Source of the DNA: Desulfobacteraceae bacterium UBA5616
GTDB taxonomy: Bacteria; Desulfobacterota; Desulfobacteria; Desulfobacterales; UBA5616
DNA length: 64,000 bases
NCBI GenBank assembly: GCA_002423615.1
Contig: DIKO01000047.1
Location: 14,901 to 78,900 of the forward strand
Direction: 5' to 3'
Shown: piece by piece, positions 35,493 through 44,572 of the stretch
How positions within the stretch are numbered: position 1 is the stretch's first letter
Layout of the letters: each line of letters opens with the position of its first letter
Translations under genes and position numbers: made by a program
The notes under the pieces: model-generated
Seen by the model: only the letters and a program-made list of their open reading frames with translations
Databases searched by the model: none
Told to the model about the DNA's origin: nothing

Positions 35493-36941
35493 TTAGACCG
35501 GCTTCTGATGTTTCATCTGTTCGATCACACGGGTCGTGCTGAAACCTTCCACAAGCGGAAAAATGACCACCCGCCCCCCTTTTTTCTCGACGATGTCATG
35601 GCCCACTACGGTTTCCGGCGTATAGTCTCCGCCCTTTACTATCACGTCCGGCTCAAAATTCCGGATCAATTCAATGGGTGTTTCCTCTGAAAAAACCACC
35701 ACCATATCCACGCATTTTAAACTGGCCAGAATGGCCGATCGCTCTGCTTCCCCCATGACAGGCCTGAACGGGCCTTTCAGTTTTTTGATGGAAGCATCCG
35801 CGTTGAGGCCGACAACGAGCTTGTCCCCTTCGGCGGCTGCGGCGTGGAGGAGCTTGATATGGCCGATATGCAGGATATCGAAACAGCCGTTGGTGAAAAC
35901 AACGCTTTTTCCCTCATTACGCCACTGCTTGATTAAACCAGCGGCATCCTCCGGGCTTAAAATTTTACTCATGCCCTCCATGACATTACCCAAAAATGCC
36001 CGCCTGAGTTCTTTTTCCAGAATAGGCCGGGTTCCCACTTTACCGACAACGACGCCGGCAGCCAGGTTGGCCAATCGGGCCGCATCCTCGATTTCAATTC
36101 CGGCGGCGACGCCCAGGGCCAGAACGGCGATCACCGTATCCCCGGCCCCTGAAACATCATAAACTTCCCTTGCTTCGGAAGAGATATGACGCACCGGCCG
36201 CTCCCTGCCGAAAAGTGACATTCCATGGGCTCCTCTGGTAACCAGTAGATAAGACAGGTTGCATTGATGGATCAACCGCTGCGCCTCCTGGGAATAGGAC
36301 AATTCGTCATCGGATATTCCGGGCGCTGCGAGTTTGAACTCGGCGGTATTGGGTGTTATGCAGGTTGCCCCGTTGTAACGGTCCCAGTCGACGCCCTTGG
36401 GATCGACAAAAACGGGAATCTGTTTCAAGCGGCATCTTTCAATAATCCGCCGTGACAGATCGTGCTGAAATATCCCTTTACCATAATCCGAAATAATAGC
36501 CCCCTGGACCTGGTCGAGGCGCTCATCCACGGCATCGTAAATTTTCCGATAAACCTCGTGGGTCAAGGGCCCTGTTTCTTCGTCATCCATCCGCAAAAGC
36601 TGCTGGCCCCGGCCGATGATCCGTGTTTTGGCCGTTGTTGACCGCCCGTCAACCCGGATGAATCCGGCTGTAATGCCGGTGTTCCCAAACAGTGAGATCA
36701 AAGCGTCTCCTTCACCGTCATTACCGCATACGCCGATCAGGAAACATCGGCACCCCAATCCCGCGAGGTTCAAGGCCACATTTCCGGCGCCTCCCGGGGT
36801 CTGGGTTTTTTGTCGGATGCGGACCACGGGCACCGGGGCCTCAGGAGAAATTCTATCCACCTCACCCCAGCAGTAACGGTCCAGCATCACATCTCCAATA
36901 ACCAGGATCGCGGTTTTGGAAAAATCAGGATAATCCCTCAT
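35493..36941 (-). CDS. hldE: Bifunctional heptose 7-phosphate kinase / heptose 1-phosphate adenylyltransferase
   Basis: HldE phosphorylates D-glycero-D-manno-heptose 7-phosphate and later adenylylates the 1-phosphate. The 482-residue protein has an N-terminal ribokinase-like domain (about 8-325; ILVIGDVMLDRYCWG, PGGAGNVALNLA and the anion-hole VSGAGDTVIAVLALG). A C-terminal nucleotidyltransferase domain (about 350-480) follows, with FTNGCFDILHIGHIKLL and the catalytic HIGH-type site. The length matches the E. coli fusion. Its start overlaps the gmhA stop by 17 bp. Confidence 0.96.
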   Translation of the reverse strand: MRDYPDFSKTAILVIGDVMLDRYCWGEVDRISPEAPVPVVRIRQKTQTPGGAGNVALNLAGLGCRCFLIGVCGNDGEGDALISLFGNTGITAGFIRVDGRSTTAKTRIIGRGQQLLRMDDEETGPLTHEVYRKIYDAVDERLDQVQGAIISDYGKGIFQHDLSRRIIERCRLKQIPVFVDPKGVDWDRYNGATCITPNTAEFKLAAPGISDDELSYSQEAQRLIHQCNLSYLLVTRGAHGMSLFGRERPVRHISSEAREVYDVSGAGDTVIAVLALGVAAGIEIEDAARLANLAAGVVVGKVGTRPILEKELRRAFLGNVMEGMSKILSPEDAAGLIKQWRNEGKSVVFTNGCFDILHIGHIKLLHAAAAEGDKLVVGLNADASIKKLKGPFRPVMGEAERSAILASLKCVDMVVVFSEETPIELIRNFEPDVIVKGGDYTPETVVGHDIVEKKGGRVVIFPLVEGFSTTRVIEQMKHQKPV

Positions 36942-37509
36942 GCGGCGGCATCCCCTTCGTCATGACATATTCGATGATTTCAGCCCATAGATGAAGAATG
37001 AAGATATGGGCTTCCTGAATGCGGGCTGTTTTGGCTGCGGGTATGATAATGGATTGATCCGCCGACTGTTTCAGAACGCCCCCATTACCGCCGAGGAGCG
37101 CCACAGTATAAAGGCCGATGTCTTTTGCCTTGTCAACAGCATGGATCACATTCGGGGAGTTTCCGGATGTGGAAAGGCCGATGAGAATGTCACCCGCTTT
37201 TCCAAGGGCTTCCACCTGTCTTTCGAAAACCGATTCATACCCGTAATCATTGGCGACGGCGCTTAATATGGAGGTGTCTGTGGTTAACGCCACGGCCGGC
37301 CAGGCTTTGCGTTCCATGACAAAGCGGCCGACAATTTCAGCGGCGAAATGTTGTGCGTCTGCAGCGGAACCGCCGTTTCCGCAGATCAGGATCTTCCGGC
37401 CGTTTTTCAGAGCGGCCCCCAGGGCCGTTCCAGCTTCAAGGATAGCCGCTTTCAGGTCATTGAGCCGGCCGAAACAGCTCATGTGTTCTTCCAACGCGAT
37501 TTCAAACAT
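36925..37509 (-). CDS. gmhA: Sedoheptulose 7-phosphate isomerase
   Basis: GmhA makes D-glycero-D-manno-heptose 7-phosphate from sedoheptulose 7-phosphate, the first step of ADP-heptose synthesis. The 194-residue SIS-domain protein has ILICGNGGSAADAQHFAAEIVGRF, an ALTTDTSILSAVANDYGYE segment and DILIGLSTSGNSPNV, and a conserved EAHIFILHLWAE near the end. A GAGGA ribosome site lies 9 nt before the ATG. It overlaps lpxK by 8 bp and hldE by 17 bp, so the three are likely co-translated. Confidence 0.95.
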   Translation of the reverse strand: MFEIALEEHMSCFGRLNDLKAAILEAGTALGAALKNGRKILICGNGGSAADAQHFAAEIVGRFVMERKAWPAVALTTDTSILSAVANDYGYESVFERQVEALGKAGDILIGLSTSGNSPNVIHAVDKAKDIGLYTVALLGGNGGVLKQSADQSIIIPAAKTARIQEAHIFILHLWAEIIEYVMTKGMPPHEGLS

Positions 37510-38650
37510 GATGGATATCCTCTTCTTTATTCATCAGAAACTCCAGTAAAAATGCCCTGAAATCATCCTCATCCTCCCCAAGGCTGATTTTTATCCCCAT
37601 AACGCCGAATTGGGCGGGCCATTTGATGTGCCCTGGAATTTTAACGGCATCTTTCTGGGTTGTTACAATCAAATCAGCTTCCATGGCCAAGGCGGCCCGG
37701 GAAATGGCCGAAAAATCCTTCTTCCCATACGGATGATGGTCCGGAAATTCCATATACCCCCCTACCCCGCCGCAATAGTGATCAAGGGTATTCAAAAATG
37801 ACCGGTTATCGGCAATTCCGGAAAATGCGAACACGCGCTTTCCTTGCAGCCGGTTAAGCCCGTCCGGATCCACGATCTGCGATGGATTCCCATCCTTTTC
37901 CATCACTCTTTCCAGAAAAGGTTCATGGCGGGCAAAAAAACACCGCTTATTGCGTGTAAGTCCTATAGCGGACAAATGTTTCTCTCTTTCTCGAGATTCC
38001 TCATCTCCGGATCTAGTAAAAACAAGAGCGTGGCTTCTCGCCAGGGCCTCCGGAGGCTCCCTTAACCGCCCTCTGGGCAGGAGGCGCCGGTTTCCCAAAG
38101 GTTTGCGATAATCCAGCAGGACCATGTCCAGATCCCTGAACAATTTCCGATGCTGAAAACCGTCATCCAGAAGGACGACATCAGGGGCAAATCGCCTAAC
38201 GGCCTTCATCCCGGCGCCGAAGCGGTCCCTTCCAACGATAACGGGTGTTTCTTTCAACAACCCCGCCATCATGAAAGGCTCATCCCCGGCTTCATTCACG
38301 TCCATAAGGATAGTCCCGCCGTCTGATACAATCCCGCCGTTTTTTTCAGCCCTGCCTTTATATCCCCGGCTGATGATGCAGACCTTGTACCCCATGTTCT
38401 TTAAAAGTTCCGCCGTGTAAAGGGTCGTGGGGGTTTTCCCCGTACCGCCCACACAGATATTGCCGATGGAAATTACCCTGCAAGGCAGTTTCCGGACCTG
38501 GAAAAAGCCGCTTTGATACAGAAAATTTCGAGTCCGGACAAGGCCTTCATAACCCCATGAAAACAGAGATAGAAGTGTTGAAAATGAAAATACGCTCGAA
38601 CCCGTATTTTCATCCATGATGAGTTCTATCTTGCGCCTCACAGGATTCAT
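37502..38650 (-). CDS. lpxK: Tetraacyldisaccharide 4'-kinase
   Basis: LpxK phosphorylates the 4'-position of the lipid A disaccharide to make lipid IVA at the inner membrane. The 382-residue protein has an N-terminal hydrophobic stretch and VISIGNICVGGTGKTPTTLY, whose P-loop is GGTGKTP. DVVLLDDGFQHRKLFRDLDMVLLD and the RLREPPEAL segment are hallmarks of the family. The ATG has no clear ribosome site; an internal ATG at codon 12 is an alternative. It lies between lptG and gmhA. Confidence 0.93.
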   Translation of the reverse strand: MNPVRRKIELIMDENTGSSVFSFSTLLSLFSWGYEGLVRTRNFLYQSGFFQVRKLPCRVISIGNICVGGTGKTPTTLYTAELLKNMGYKVCIISRGYKGRAEKNGGIVSDGGTILMDVNEAGDEPFMMAGLLKETPVIVGRDRFGAGMKAVRRFAPDVVLLDDGFQHRKLFRDLDMVLLDYRKPLGNRRLLPRGRLREPPEALARSHALVFTRSGDEESREREKHLSAIGLTRNKRCFFARHEPFLERVMEKDGNPSQIVDPDGLNRLQGKRVFAFSGIADNRSFLNTLDHYCGGVGGYMEFPDHHPYGKKDFSAISRAALAMEADLIVTTQKDAVKIPGHIKWPAQFGVMGIKISLGEDEDDFRAFLLEFLMNKEEDIHHV

Positions 38651-38665
38651 AGGGCATTCACATCA

Positions 38666-39742
38666 TCATTCGCGTTTCAACAGCACATACGCGCCCCAGC
38701 ATAAAAAGACGAAATTGGTCATCCATGCTGATACCAATGGCGGGATCAGACCGCCGTATCCCAGGGAAAGGCAAAAACTGTAAAACACCCAGTAGAGAAA
38801 GGCGATGCCGATGCCGTAAGCGATGCCCACGGGAAGGCCTTCCTTCATCCCCCTTCTGACGGCGATACCGGTTCCCAAAAGGCAGAGAATGATGCATACA
38901 AAGGGAAAAGCCGTTTTGGCAAACAGATCGACGCGATACGTCGTGGCATCATATCCTTCATTTTCCACCTTTTGTATATACCCATAGAGTTCGGGGAAGC
39001 TCATTTCCTCGGGCTTCTGCGTCACCTTGTGCAAATCTTCCGGCATCAGGGCCAGTTTCTGGATTTTTTCTTCCAGGACACGAGCCTTGAAACCATCTCC
39101 ATCACCGGATCGGGTCTGCTCCAGGATATCGTATAAATGCCAGCCATTTCCATCGAAAATCCCTTTATCGGCGTCGAGCCGGGTGACGAGATGAAAGGAT
39201 TCGTCGAAAAAATAGAGGCTGAGCCCGAACAGAGTTTTATTCACCGGATCATAATGTTTGATATGGGTAATCAGATGGTCGCCTTTGATCCAGATATTGT
39301 GTTCCCGGGTCTTGACCATCTGCTTCTTTTTGACGTCTTCTATCCAGATCTTATTGGCTTTGGGGACGGTCATGGGAACGATGATTTCCGAAGTTCCGAA
39401 CAATATCAAGGTCAAAAAAACGCCGATGAACAGGATCGGCCTTAACAGATAGACCACGCTGATGCCGCTGCTCTGAATGGCGACGATCTCATTATGTTTG
39501 TTCATCAACCCGAGGGCGATAAGGACCGCCAGCAACAGGCATATGGGGACCACATGGACAATGATAAACGGAATATTGTATAGAAAAATGGCAACTGCTT
39601 TGGATGTTTCGACCCCGGATGAGATAAAATTATCGATCTTCTCAAAAAAATCCACGAGAAGGTAAATGGAAAGCACTGAAATCAGAACTATAAAAAAAAA
39701 CCGGAGGATTTCCTTGCTGATATATTTTTGAAGTATTGACAT
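38666..39742 (-). CDS. lptG: LPS export permease LptG
   Basis: LptG and LptF are the membrane subunits of the LptB2FG transporter that extracts LPS from the inner membrane. The 358-residue protein begins SILQKYISKEILRFF and has about six transmembrane helices: near residues 12-32, 60-80 and 100-120, then three at the C-terminus. A periplasmic beta-jellyroll domain lies between. It shows the VDFFEKIDNF segment and the AIRRGMKEGLPVGIAYGIG-type C-terminal signature. Two genes, lptF then lptG, are transcribed in that order. LptB, A and C are not in the window. Confidence 0.9.
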   Translation of the reverse strand: MSILQKYISKEILRFFFIVLISVLSIYLLVDFFEKIDNFISSGVETSKAVAIFLYNIPFIIVHVVPICLLLAVLIALGLMNKHNEIVAIQSSGISVVYLLRPILFIGVFLTLILFGTSEIIVPMTVPKANKIWIEDVKKKQMVKTREHNIWIKGDHLITHIKHYDPVNKTLFGLSLYFFDESFHLVTRLDADKGIFDGNGWHLYDILEQTRSGDGDGFKARVLEEKIQKLALMPEDLHKVTQKPEEMSFPELYGYIQKVENEGYDATTYRVDLFAKTAFPFVCIILCLLGTGIAVRRGMKEGLPVGIAYGIGIAFLYWVFYSFCLSLGYGGLIPPLVSAWMTNFVFLCWGAYVLLKRE

Positions 39743-39768
39743 GGGTTAATTTTCCATATCCGGTTTGT

Positions 39769-40947
39769 TTATCCGTCCACATGAAATCCCGCGCGTCTCA
39801 ACAGCCCTCTTAAGCCGTGAACACGAACCGGATTCTCCCTGGCGGTCCGGAGGAGTAAGAAAAGACCGATGCCGCCCATGATAAAATTCGGCACCCATAC
39901 ACCGATGGCGGGCGGATAGGTTCCGGATTCTCCCAGAACCCAGCCCATGGAAAGCAACAGATAATACATCAGAAAAAAGATAAGCCCCAATCCCAGACCG
40001 TAGGATTTCCTGCTGGATCTGGACTGAATGCCCAGGGGTACCGCCAGAATGCCCAGGGCCAGGCAGCTAAGGGGTATGGAAAAACGATTATGTAGTTCTA
40101 TCAATGTCTTGTAATAGGCTGTATCCTTTTCGGGGGCAGATTTTAGGTATTTCCACAATTCGTGGACATACATTTCTTCTTCGTCTTTTTTGGAACGTTC
40201 CTTGGCCTTGTCCACCATGGGTTTGATATCCAGCCTCAGATCATAGGTTTCAAAGGTTACCGAATTGCTGACCTTTCGCCTGATATTCACCTGATTGATA
40301 TTCCCGTCGTACAACCGCAGCAGGTAGGATAGCCGGTCCGGATTACTGAAGATTCTGGCTTTCGGGGCGATAATGGTGGTGACGATTTTTTCGTGACGCT
40401 GGTCCTCGATGAACACGTCCCGCATGATATTTTCCTTCAGATCAATTCTCTGGGCGTAGAGCATGACGCCGTCGAAACTGTCGTTGAACATCCTCTCCTT
40501 GAGTCCCACGTTGACATTGGATGCGGCGACATCATAAACCAGTCTTTGAAAGGACGTTTTCCCCCAGGGTGAACCGGCCATGGCCATAAATGCCGTCAAC
40601 CCCCATCCTATGCAGCAAAACACCATGGTCGGGGGCAGGAGTCGGTAGAGGCTGACCCCGCCGGTTTTCAGCGCAATGATCTCATTGTCGACGGACATTC
40701 GTAAAAAGGTGAGCAGCACCGCCATCATCACGGACATGGGAATCACAAATACCAGAAAATCGGGCATCGAATAGAGCATCAGCCTGCCGACCTTTGCCAT
40801 GCCGATATGGTAATTGACGATGAGGTTGGTGATGTAAAGTATTTTCGTCATGAGAAAAATAAACGAAAAAAAGACCAGATTGATGGCAAAAGGCGCGAAC
40901 ATCTCGCGAAAAACGTACCGGTTGATGATGGTATTGATTTTAAACAT
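39769..40947 (-). CDS. lptF: LPS export permease LptF
   Basis: This 392-residue permease of the same family as LptG starts MFKINTIINRYVFREMFAPF; a GTG three codons earlier is also possible. Helices lie near 20-42, 60-80, 105-125 and in the last 110 residues, with a periplasmic domain between (about 130-300). EIIALKTGGVSLYRLLPP and PLGIQSRSSRKSYGLGLGLI are the family motifs. The ATG lies within the last codons of msbA (ATGTTTAA), giving very tight coupling. The N-terminus and length identify it as LptF rather than LptG, but the two are related. Confidence 0.88.
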   Translation of the reverse strand: MFKINTIINRYVFREMFAPFAINLVFFSFIFLMTKILYITNLIVNYHIGMAKVGRLMLYSMPDFLVFVIPMSVMMAVLLTFLRMSVDNEIIALKTGGVSLYRLLPPTMVFCCIGWGLTAFMAMAGSPWGKTSFQRLVYDVAASNVNVGLKERMFNDSFDGVMLYAQRIDLKENIMRDVFIEDQRHEKIVTTIIAPKARIFSNPDRLSYLLRLYDGNINQVNIRRKVSNSVTFETYDLRLDIKPMVDKAKERSKKDEEEMYVHELWKYLKSAPEKDTAYYKTLIELHNRFSIPLSCLALGILAVPLGIQSRSSRKSYGLGLGLIFFLMYYLLLSMGWVLGESGTYPPAIGVWVPNFIMGGIGLFLLLRTARENPVRVHGLRGLLRRAGFHVDG

Positions 40948-42712
40948 CGCCGCCACCGGGGTTATACTGCAAGTGATGGAGCTTGAAATATTCCCCTTTC
41001 AAAGTCATCAGCTCCTGGTGCATGCCGGTTTCCACAATCCTGCCGTTAACCATCATGACGATACGGTCTGCGTTGATGATGGTGGAAAGCCGATGAGCGA
41101 TGACAAAGGTGGTCCTTCCCTGCATCAGGTTTTCAAGGGCCTTCTGGACCAGTTGTTCCGCTTCGGAATCCAGCGCTGAAGTGGCTTCGTCAAGAATTAA
41201 AATGGGCGCGTCTTTCAATAGCGCCCTGGCCACACAGATGCGCTGTTTTTCCCCGCCGGACAGCCGGGCGCCGAGTTCGCCGATGTTGGTCTCAAACCCA
41301 TGGGGAAAGTTTTTTATAAAATCATAGGCATAGGCTGACTTTGCCGCATTTTCGATTTCCATGTCCGTTGCAGCCGCGTTTCCGTAAGCAATGTTGTTCC
41401 GGACCGTATCGTTAAACAGGATGGGCTCCTGGGTGACAATCGCGATCTGCCGGCGCAGGGAGGATATCGATACATTGCGAATGTCGAGCCCGTCGATTTC
41501 GATGACGCCACTGGAAACGTCGTAAAATCTGGGGATCAGGTTGACCAGGGTGGTTTTGCCGCCGCCGCTCATGCCCACCAAAGCCAGAACCTCTCCGGGG
41601 TTCACAGCCAGATTGATATTTTTCAGAACAAACTCTTCCTCGTATTTAAAGAAGACTTCCTTGAATTCCACCCGATGGGGACCCGTAATCAGGGACACCG
41701 GATTTTCAGCCTCCCGGATATCCGTGTCTTTTTCAATGATATCAAACACCCGGTCCACTGCAGCCAGGCCCTGCTGGATCGCGTTGTTGATTTTTGAAAA
41801 ATGCTTTAACGGGGAATACAGCATGGTGACCCCTGCGATGAAGGAAAAAAAAGTACCCGGGGTGGAGTCTCCGTTGATCACCCGGGAACCGCCGTAGTAG
41901 ATGATAATCGATATGGCGATATACCCGAGAAACTCCATTATGGGAGAGGAAAGTGCATGGGCTCTGACCTCTTTCATTTCGATTTTAAAGAGCTCCAGAG
42001 TTTTATTGAAGAAGCGCCCTTTTTCAAAATCTTCCATACCGAAGGCCTTGACGATCTTGTTCCCCGCAAAGGTTTCATGCAGAAAGGAACTCATGTTGCC
42101 CATGGATTCCTGGCGCCTGGTGCTGACCTTTCTGACCCGCCGCCCGATTTTGATGATGGGATAAAACGCCAGGGGTATAACAAAAAATGCGACCAGGGCC
42201 ATTTTCCAGTCCTGATAAAAAATAACGCCGGTAAGACCGATAACGGTAAAAACATCTTTCAAGGAACTGGTTACCGATGACGACACCATGTTCTTTATGA
42301 TCATCACGTCGTTCACCACCCGGGAAATCAAGGCTCCTGTTTTTTCCCGGTGAAAAAAGGATATGGGCATGTCCTGGATGCGGTTGTAAAGCATGTTTCT
42401 CAATTCCCGGATGATCCCCTGCCCCACATAATCCATGTAATAGGTTTGCCCGTAAGTGGTGAAGCTCTTGATCAGGGCCACGATGATGACCACAACAGGG
42501 ATAAAGGCCAGCATCCGCGCATCTTTCTCGACAAAAATCCGGTCGATGACCGGTTTCACCAGGTAGGCCAAGGCGGCCGTGGTTCCGGCACCGGCAATCA
42601 TGCACAGAACGGCGGAAATCAACCGGACTTGATTCTTCCGGATCAGTCCGATAATGGTTTTGTGCCGGTGTTTGAAATTAAAAAGGGGCTTTTTAGTCAT
42701 CTGATCAATCAA
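40940..42712 (-). CDS. msbA: Lipid A export ATP-binding/permease protein MsbA
   Basis: MsbA flips core-lipid A from the cytoplasmic to the periplasmic face. The 590-residue ABC half-transporter has a six-helix membrane domain (about 20-325). The nucleotide-binding domain carries Walker A GMSGGGKTTLV, Q-loop VTQEP, signature LSGGEKQRICVARAL, Walker B ILILDEATSALD and the H-loop IAHRLSTI. Walker A has TT in place of the usual ST, a conservative change. It overlaps the upstream acyltransferase by 8 bp and lptF by 8 bp. Sited among lpx genes, it is MsbA rather than a drug exporter. Confidence 0.94.
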   Translation of the reverse strand: MIDQMTKKPLFNFKHRHKTIIGLIRKNQVRLISAVLCMIAGAGTTAALAYLVKPVIDRIFVEKDARMLAFIPVVVIIVALIKSFTTYGQTYYMDYVGQGIIRELRNMLYNRIQDMPISFFHREKTGALISRVVNDVMIIKNMVSSSVTSSLKDVFTVIGLTGVIFYQDWKMALVAFFVIPLAFYPIIKIGRRVRKVSTRRQESMGNMSSFLHETFAGNKIVKAFGMEDFEKGRFFNKTLELFKIEMKEVRAHALSSPIMEFLGYIAISIIIYYGGSRVINGDSTPGTFFSFIAGVTMLYSPLKHFSKINNAIQQGLAAVDRVFDIIEKDTDIREAENPVSLITGPHRVEFKEVFFKYEEEFVLKNINLAVNPGEVLALVGMSGGGKTTLVNLIPRFYDVSSGVIEIDGLDIRNVSISSLRRQIAIVTQEPILFNDTVRNNIAYGNAAATDMEIENAAKSAYAYDFIKNFPHGFETNIGELGARLSGGEKQRICVARALLKDAPILILDEATSALDSEAEQLVQKALENLMQGRTTFVIAHRLSTIINADRIVMMVNGRIVETGMHQELMTLKGEYFKLHHLQYNPGGGDV

Positions 42713-43382
42713 TATTATGATGATAATGGAGATCCAGTTGCCGGGTCAGGCGGTTCAATTCCCGTTCAAGCTGTTCACGGCATTCCTCTTCCAGGGTTTT
42801 GTCGGCGTCCGATGGAACATATAAGGGAGCACCGTAAGCCATGGTGCATTTTGAAAAAGGCAGGGGTAGAATAAAACGATCCCAACTTGAAAATACCTTG
42901 ATCCGGCCGGCGCTGTAGGTTACCGGCACAAGGGGATACCCGGTCTTTTTCGCGCAGGTAATCACACCCGGTTTGACCTTGAACCGGGGTCCCTGGGGAC
43001 CATCCGGGGTAAAACCGCCGGGCCTTTGATTTTCCTTAAGATTCTTGATCATTCCGGCCAAAGCCCGCAAGCCCCCCCGGGTGGAAGATCCCCTGACCGC
43101 TTCCTGGCCCTGAAAATTGATGATACGGCGAATGATTTCCCCGTCCCTGGACTGGCTCACCAGAACCAGGCAGTTGATGTTTTTCAGCATATAACTGGGA
43201 AGCAGAAGTCTGGAGTGCCAGAACACGAGGATGTATTTTTGTGATTTCATCACTTCTTCAACCTGTTCCCCGCCCAGGACTTCAATCCTTGATGTTAAAA
43301 AAATCGCGTCGATCAACAATTTCCCGGATATGCCGAAAAAATTCCATTTCAGCTCGGAGAGGAAGTTCTTCAACGGATTCAT
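42705..43382 (-). CDS. DUF374-type lysophospholipid acyltransferase
   Basis: This 225-residue protein has the DUF374 pattern of the lysophospholipid acyltransferase superfamily: FWHSRLLLPSYML near residue 54, VSQSRDGEIIRRII, and TPDGPQGPRFKVKPGVI. Its place between lpxB and msbA, as in many Desulfobacterota and Epsilonproteobacteria, suggests addition of an acyl chain to lipid A. It starts 4 bp into the lpxB stop region (overlap at 43379-43382). It is distinct in sequence from the LpxL-like gene at 21.7 kb. Confidence 0.85.
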   Translation of the reverse strand: MNPLKNFLSELKWNFFGISGKLLIDAIFLTSRIEVLGGEQVEEVMKSQKYILVFWHSRLLLPSYMLKNINCLVLVSQSRDGEIIRRIINFQGQEAVRGSSTRGGLRALAGMIKNLKENQRPGGFTPDGPQGPRFKVKPGVITCAKKTGYPLVPVTYSAGRIKVFSSWDRFILPLPFSKCTMAYGAPLYVPSDADKTLEEECREQLERELNRLTRQLDLHYHHNID

Positions 43383-44572
43383 GACATCATTTCCAGGGCG
43401 ATCCGGGCCACGCGTCCGGACGCACCCGGTTCGCCGAGAAGCCTCCGTACACCATCCAGTTCTTTTCTCATCAGCCCGTATCGGGCATCATTCGACAGGA
43501 TATCCAGAACGGTCCCCGCGATATTCCGGGGCTCGGCGCTGTCCTGCAAAAGCTCCGGAACCACGTCTTTTCCGGCGATCAGGTTCACAGGGGAGGCAAA
43601 TTTTACCTTCACCAGATGTTTGGCCAGGAAATAACTTAAACGAGACATTTTGTACAACACCACCATGGGGATACCGGCTATGGCCGCCTCCAGCGTCACC
43701 GTGCCCGATGCTGCCACAACGAAATCCGCGGTTTTGAATATTTCATAAACACCTTCAGGGACCAGATCAAAATCCAGGGTCGACCGATAGGGACCGACGA
43801 TATGCTCAACCAGTCCTTTGTCCAGAGACGGCGCAACAGATATCCGGAATTTGAGATCCGGTTTTTCACATCTCAGAATTTTAGCGGCTTCCATCATCAC
43901 CGGCAGTAGCATTAAAATTTCCTTTTCCCGGGAACCCGGCAGGAGGGCGATGGTTTTCCCGGTTTTTCCGATATTGCCCGAATCGTTGCTCAATCCCCGG
44001 AGCGGGCCGTCCAGCAACGGGTGTCCAACATAAGATACAGCCATGCGATGATCCCGGTAAAAGGCTTCTTCAAAAGGAAAAATCACGGCCATGCGGTCGA
44101 CGCGTTTTTTAAGGGTCCTGATCCGGCCGGGCCGCCAGGCCCAGACCTTGGGGCTGATATAATAAAGAACCGGTATGCCGAGCCTGTGAGCTGTTTTAGC
44201 GACATGTAAATTGAACCCGGGGAAATCGATAAGGATTAAAAGATTGGGCCTGCGGTTTCGCAGAATACCCTTGGCGGTTTTCAAGGCCTTTAAAACCGAA
44301 GGCAATTTTCCCAGCACCTCGGTGAACCCCATCACGGAGAGCTCCCGGATATCCAGGAACAGCTGACAACCTTCTTTTCTGAGAAACGCTCCCCCGGCCC
44401 CGATAAAGGAGATCCTTTGGTCCATTTCGCGGATAGCTCTGACCAGTCCGGCCCCATGAAGATCCCCCGAGGCTTCCCCGGTGAGGATCATCACGGTTTT
44501 TCCGTTTCCGGAAAACACTTTTTTTTCCTGGCTCAACGTATTGTATTCCCGGCTCAGTGTTATTACGTCCAA
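43379..44572 (-). CDS. lpxB: Lipid-A-disaccharide synthase
   Basis: LpxB condenses UDP-2,3-diacylglucosamine with lipid X to form the lipid A disaccharide. The 397-residue frame starts at a TTG inside the end of lpxI. The conserved start MILTGEASGDLHGAGL is 28 codons in, where an ATG (44489-44491) is an alternative start, although it has no ribosome site. Other motifs are ISFIGAGGAFLRKEGCQ, VLYYISPKVWAWRPGRI and LLPGSREKEI. The terminal VVAASGTVTLEAAIAGIPMVV loop is the GT19 donor site. The lpxI-lpxB order with overlap is standard for lineages without LpxH. Confidence 0.95.
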   Translation of the reverse strand: MDVITLSREYNTLSQEKKVFSGNGKTVMILTGEASGDLHGAGLVRAIREMDQRISFIGAGGAFLRKEGCQLFLDIRELSVMGFTEVLGKLPSVLKALKTAKGILRNRRPNLLILIDFPGFNLHVAKTAHRLGIPVLYYISPKVWAWRPGRIRTLKKRVDRMAVIFPFEEAFYRDHRMAVSYVGHPLLDGPLRGLSNDSGNIGKTGKTIALLPGSREKEILMLLPVMMEAAKILRCEKPDLKFRISVAPSLDKGLVEHIVGPYRSTLDFDLVPEGVYEIFKTADFVVAASGTVTLEAAIAGIPMVVLYKMSRLSYFLAKHLVKVKFASPVNLIAGKDVVPELLQDSAEPRNIAGTVLDILSNDARYGLMRKELDGVRRLLGEPGASGRVARIALEMMS

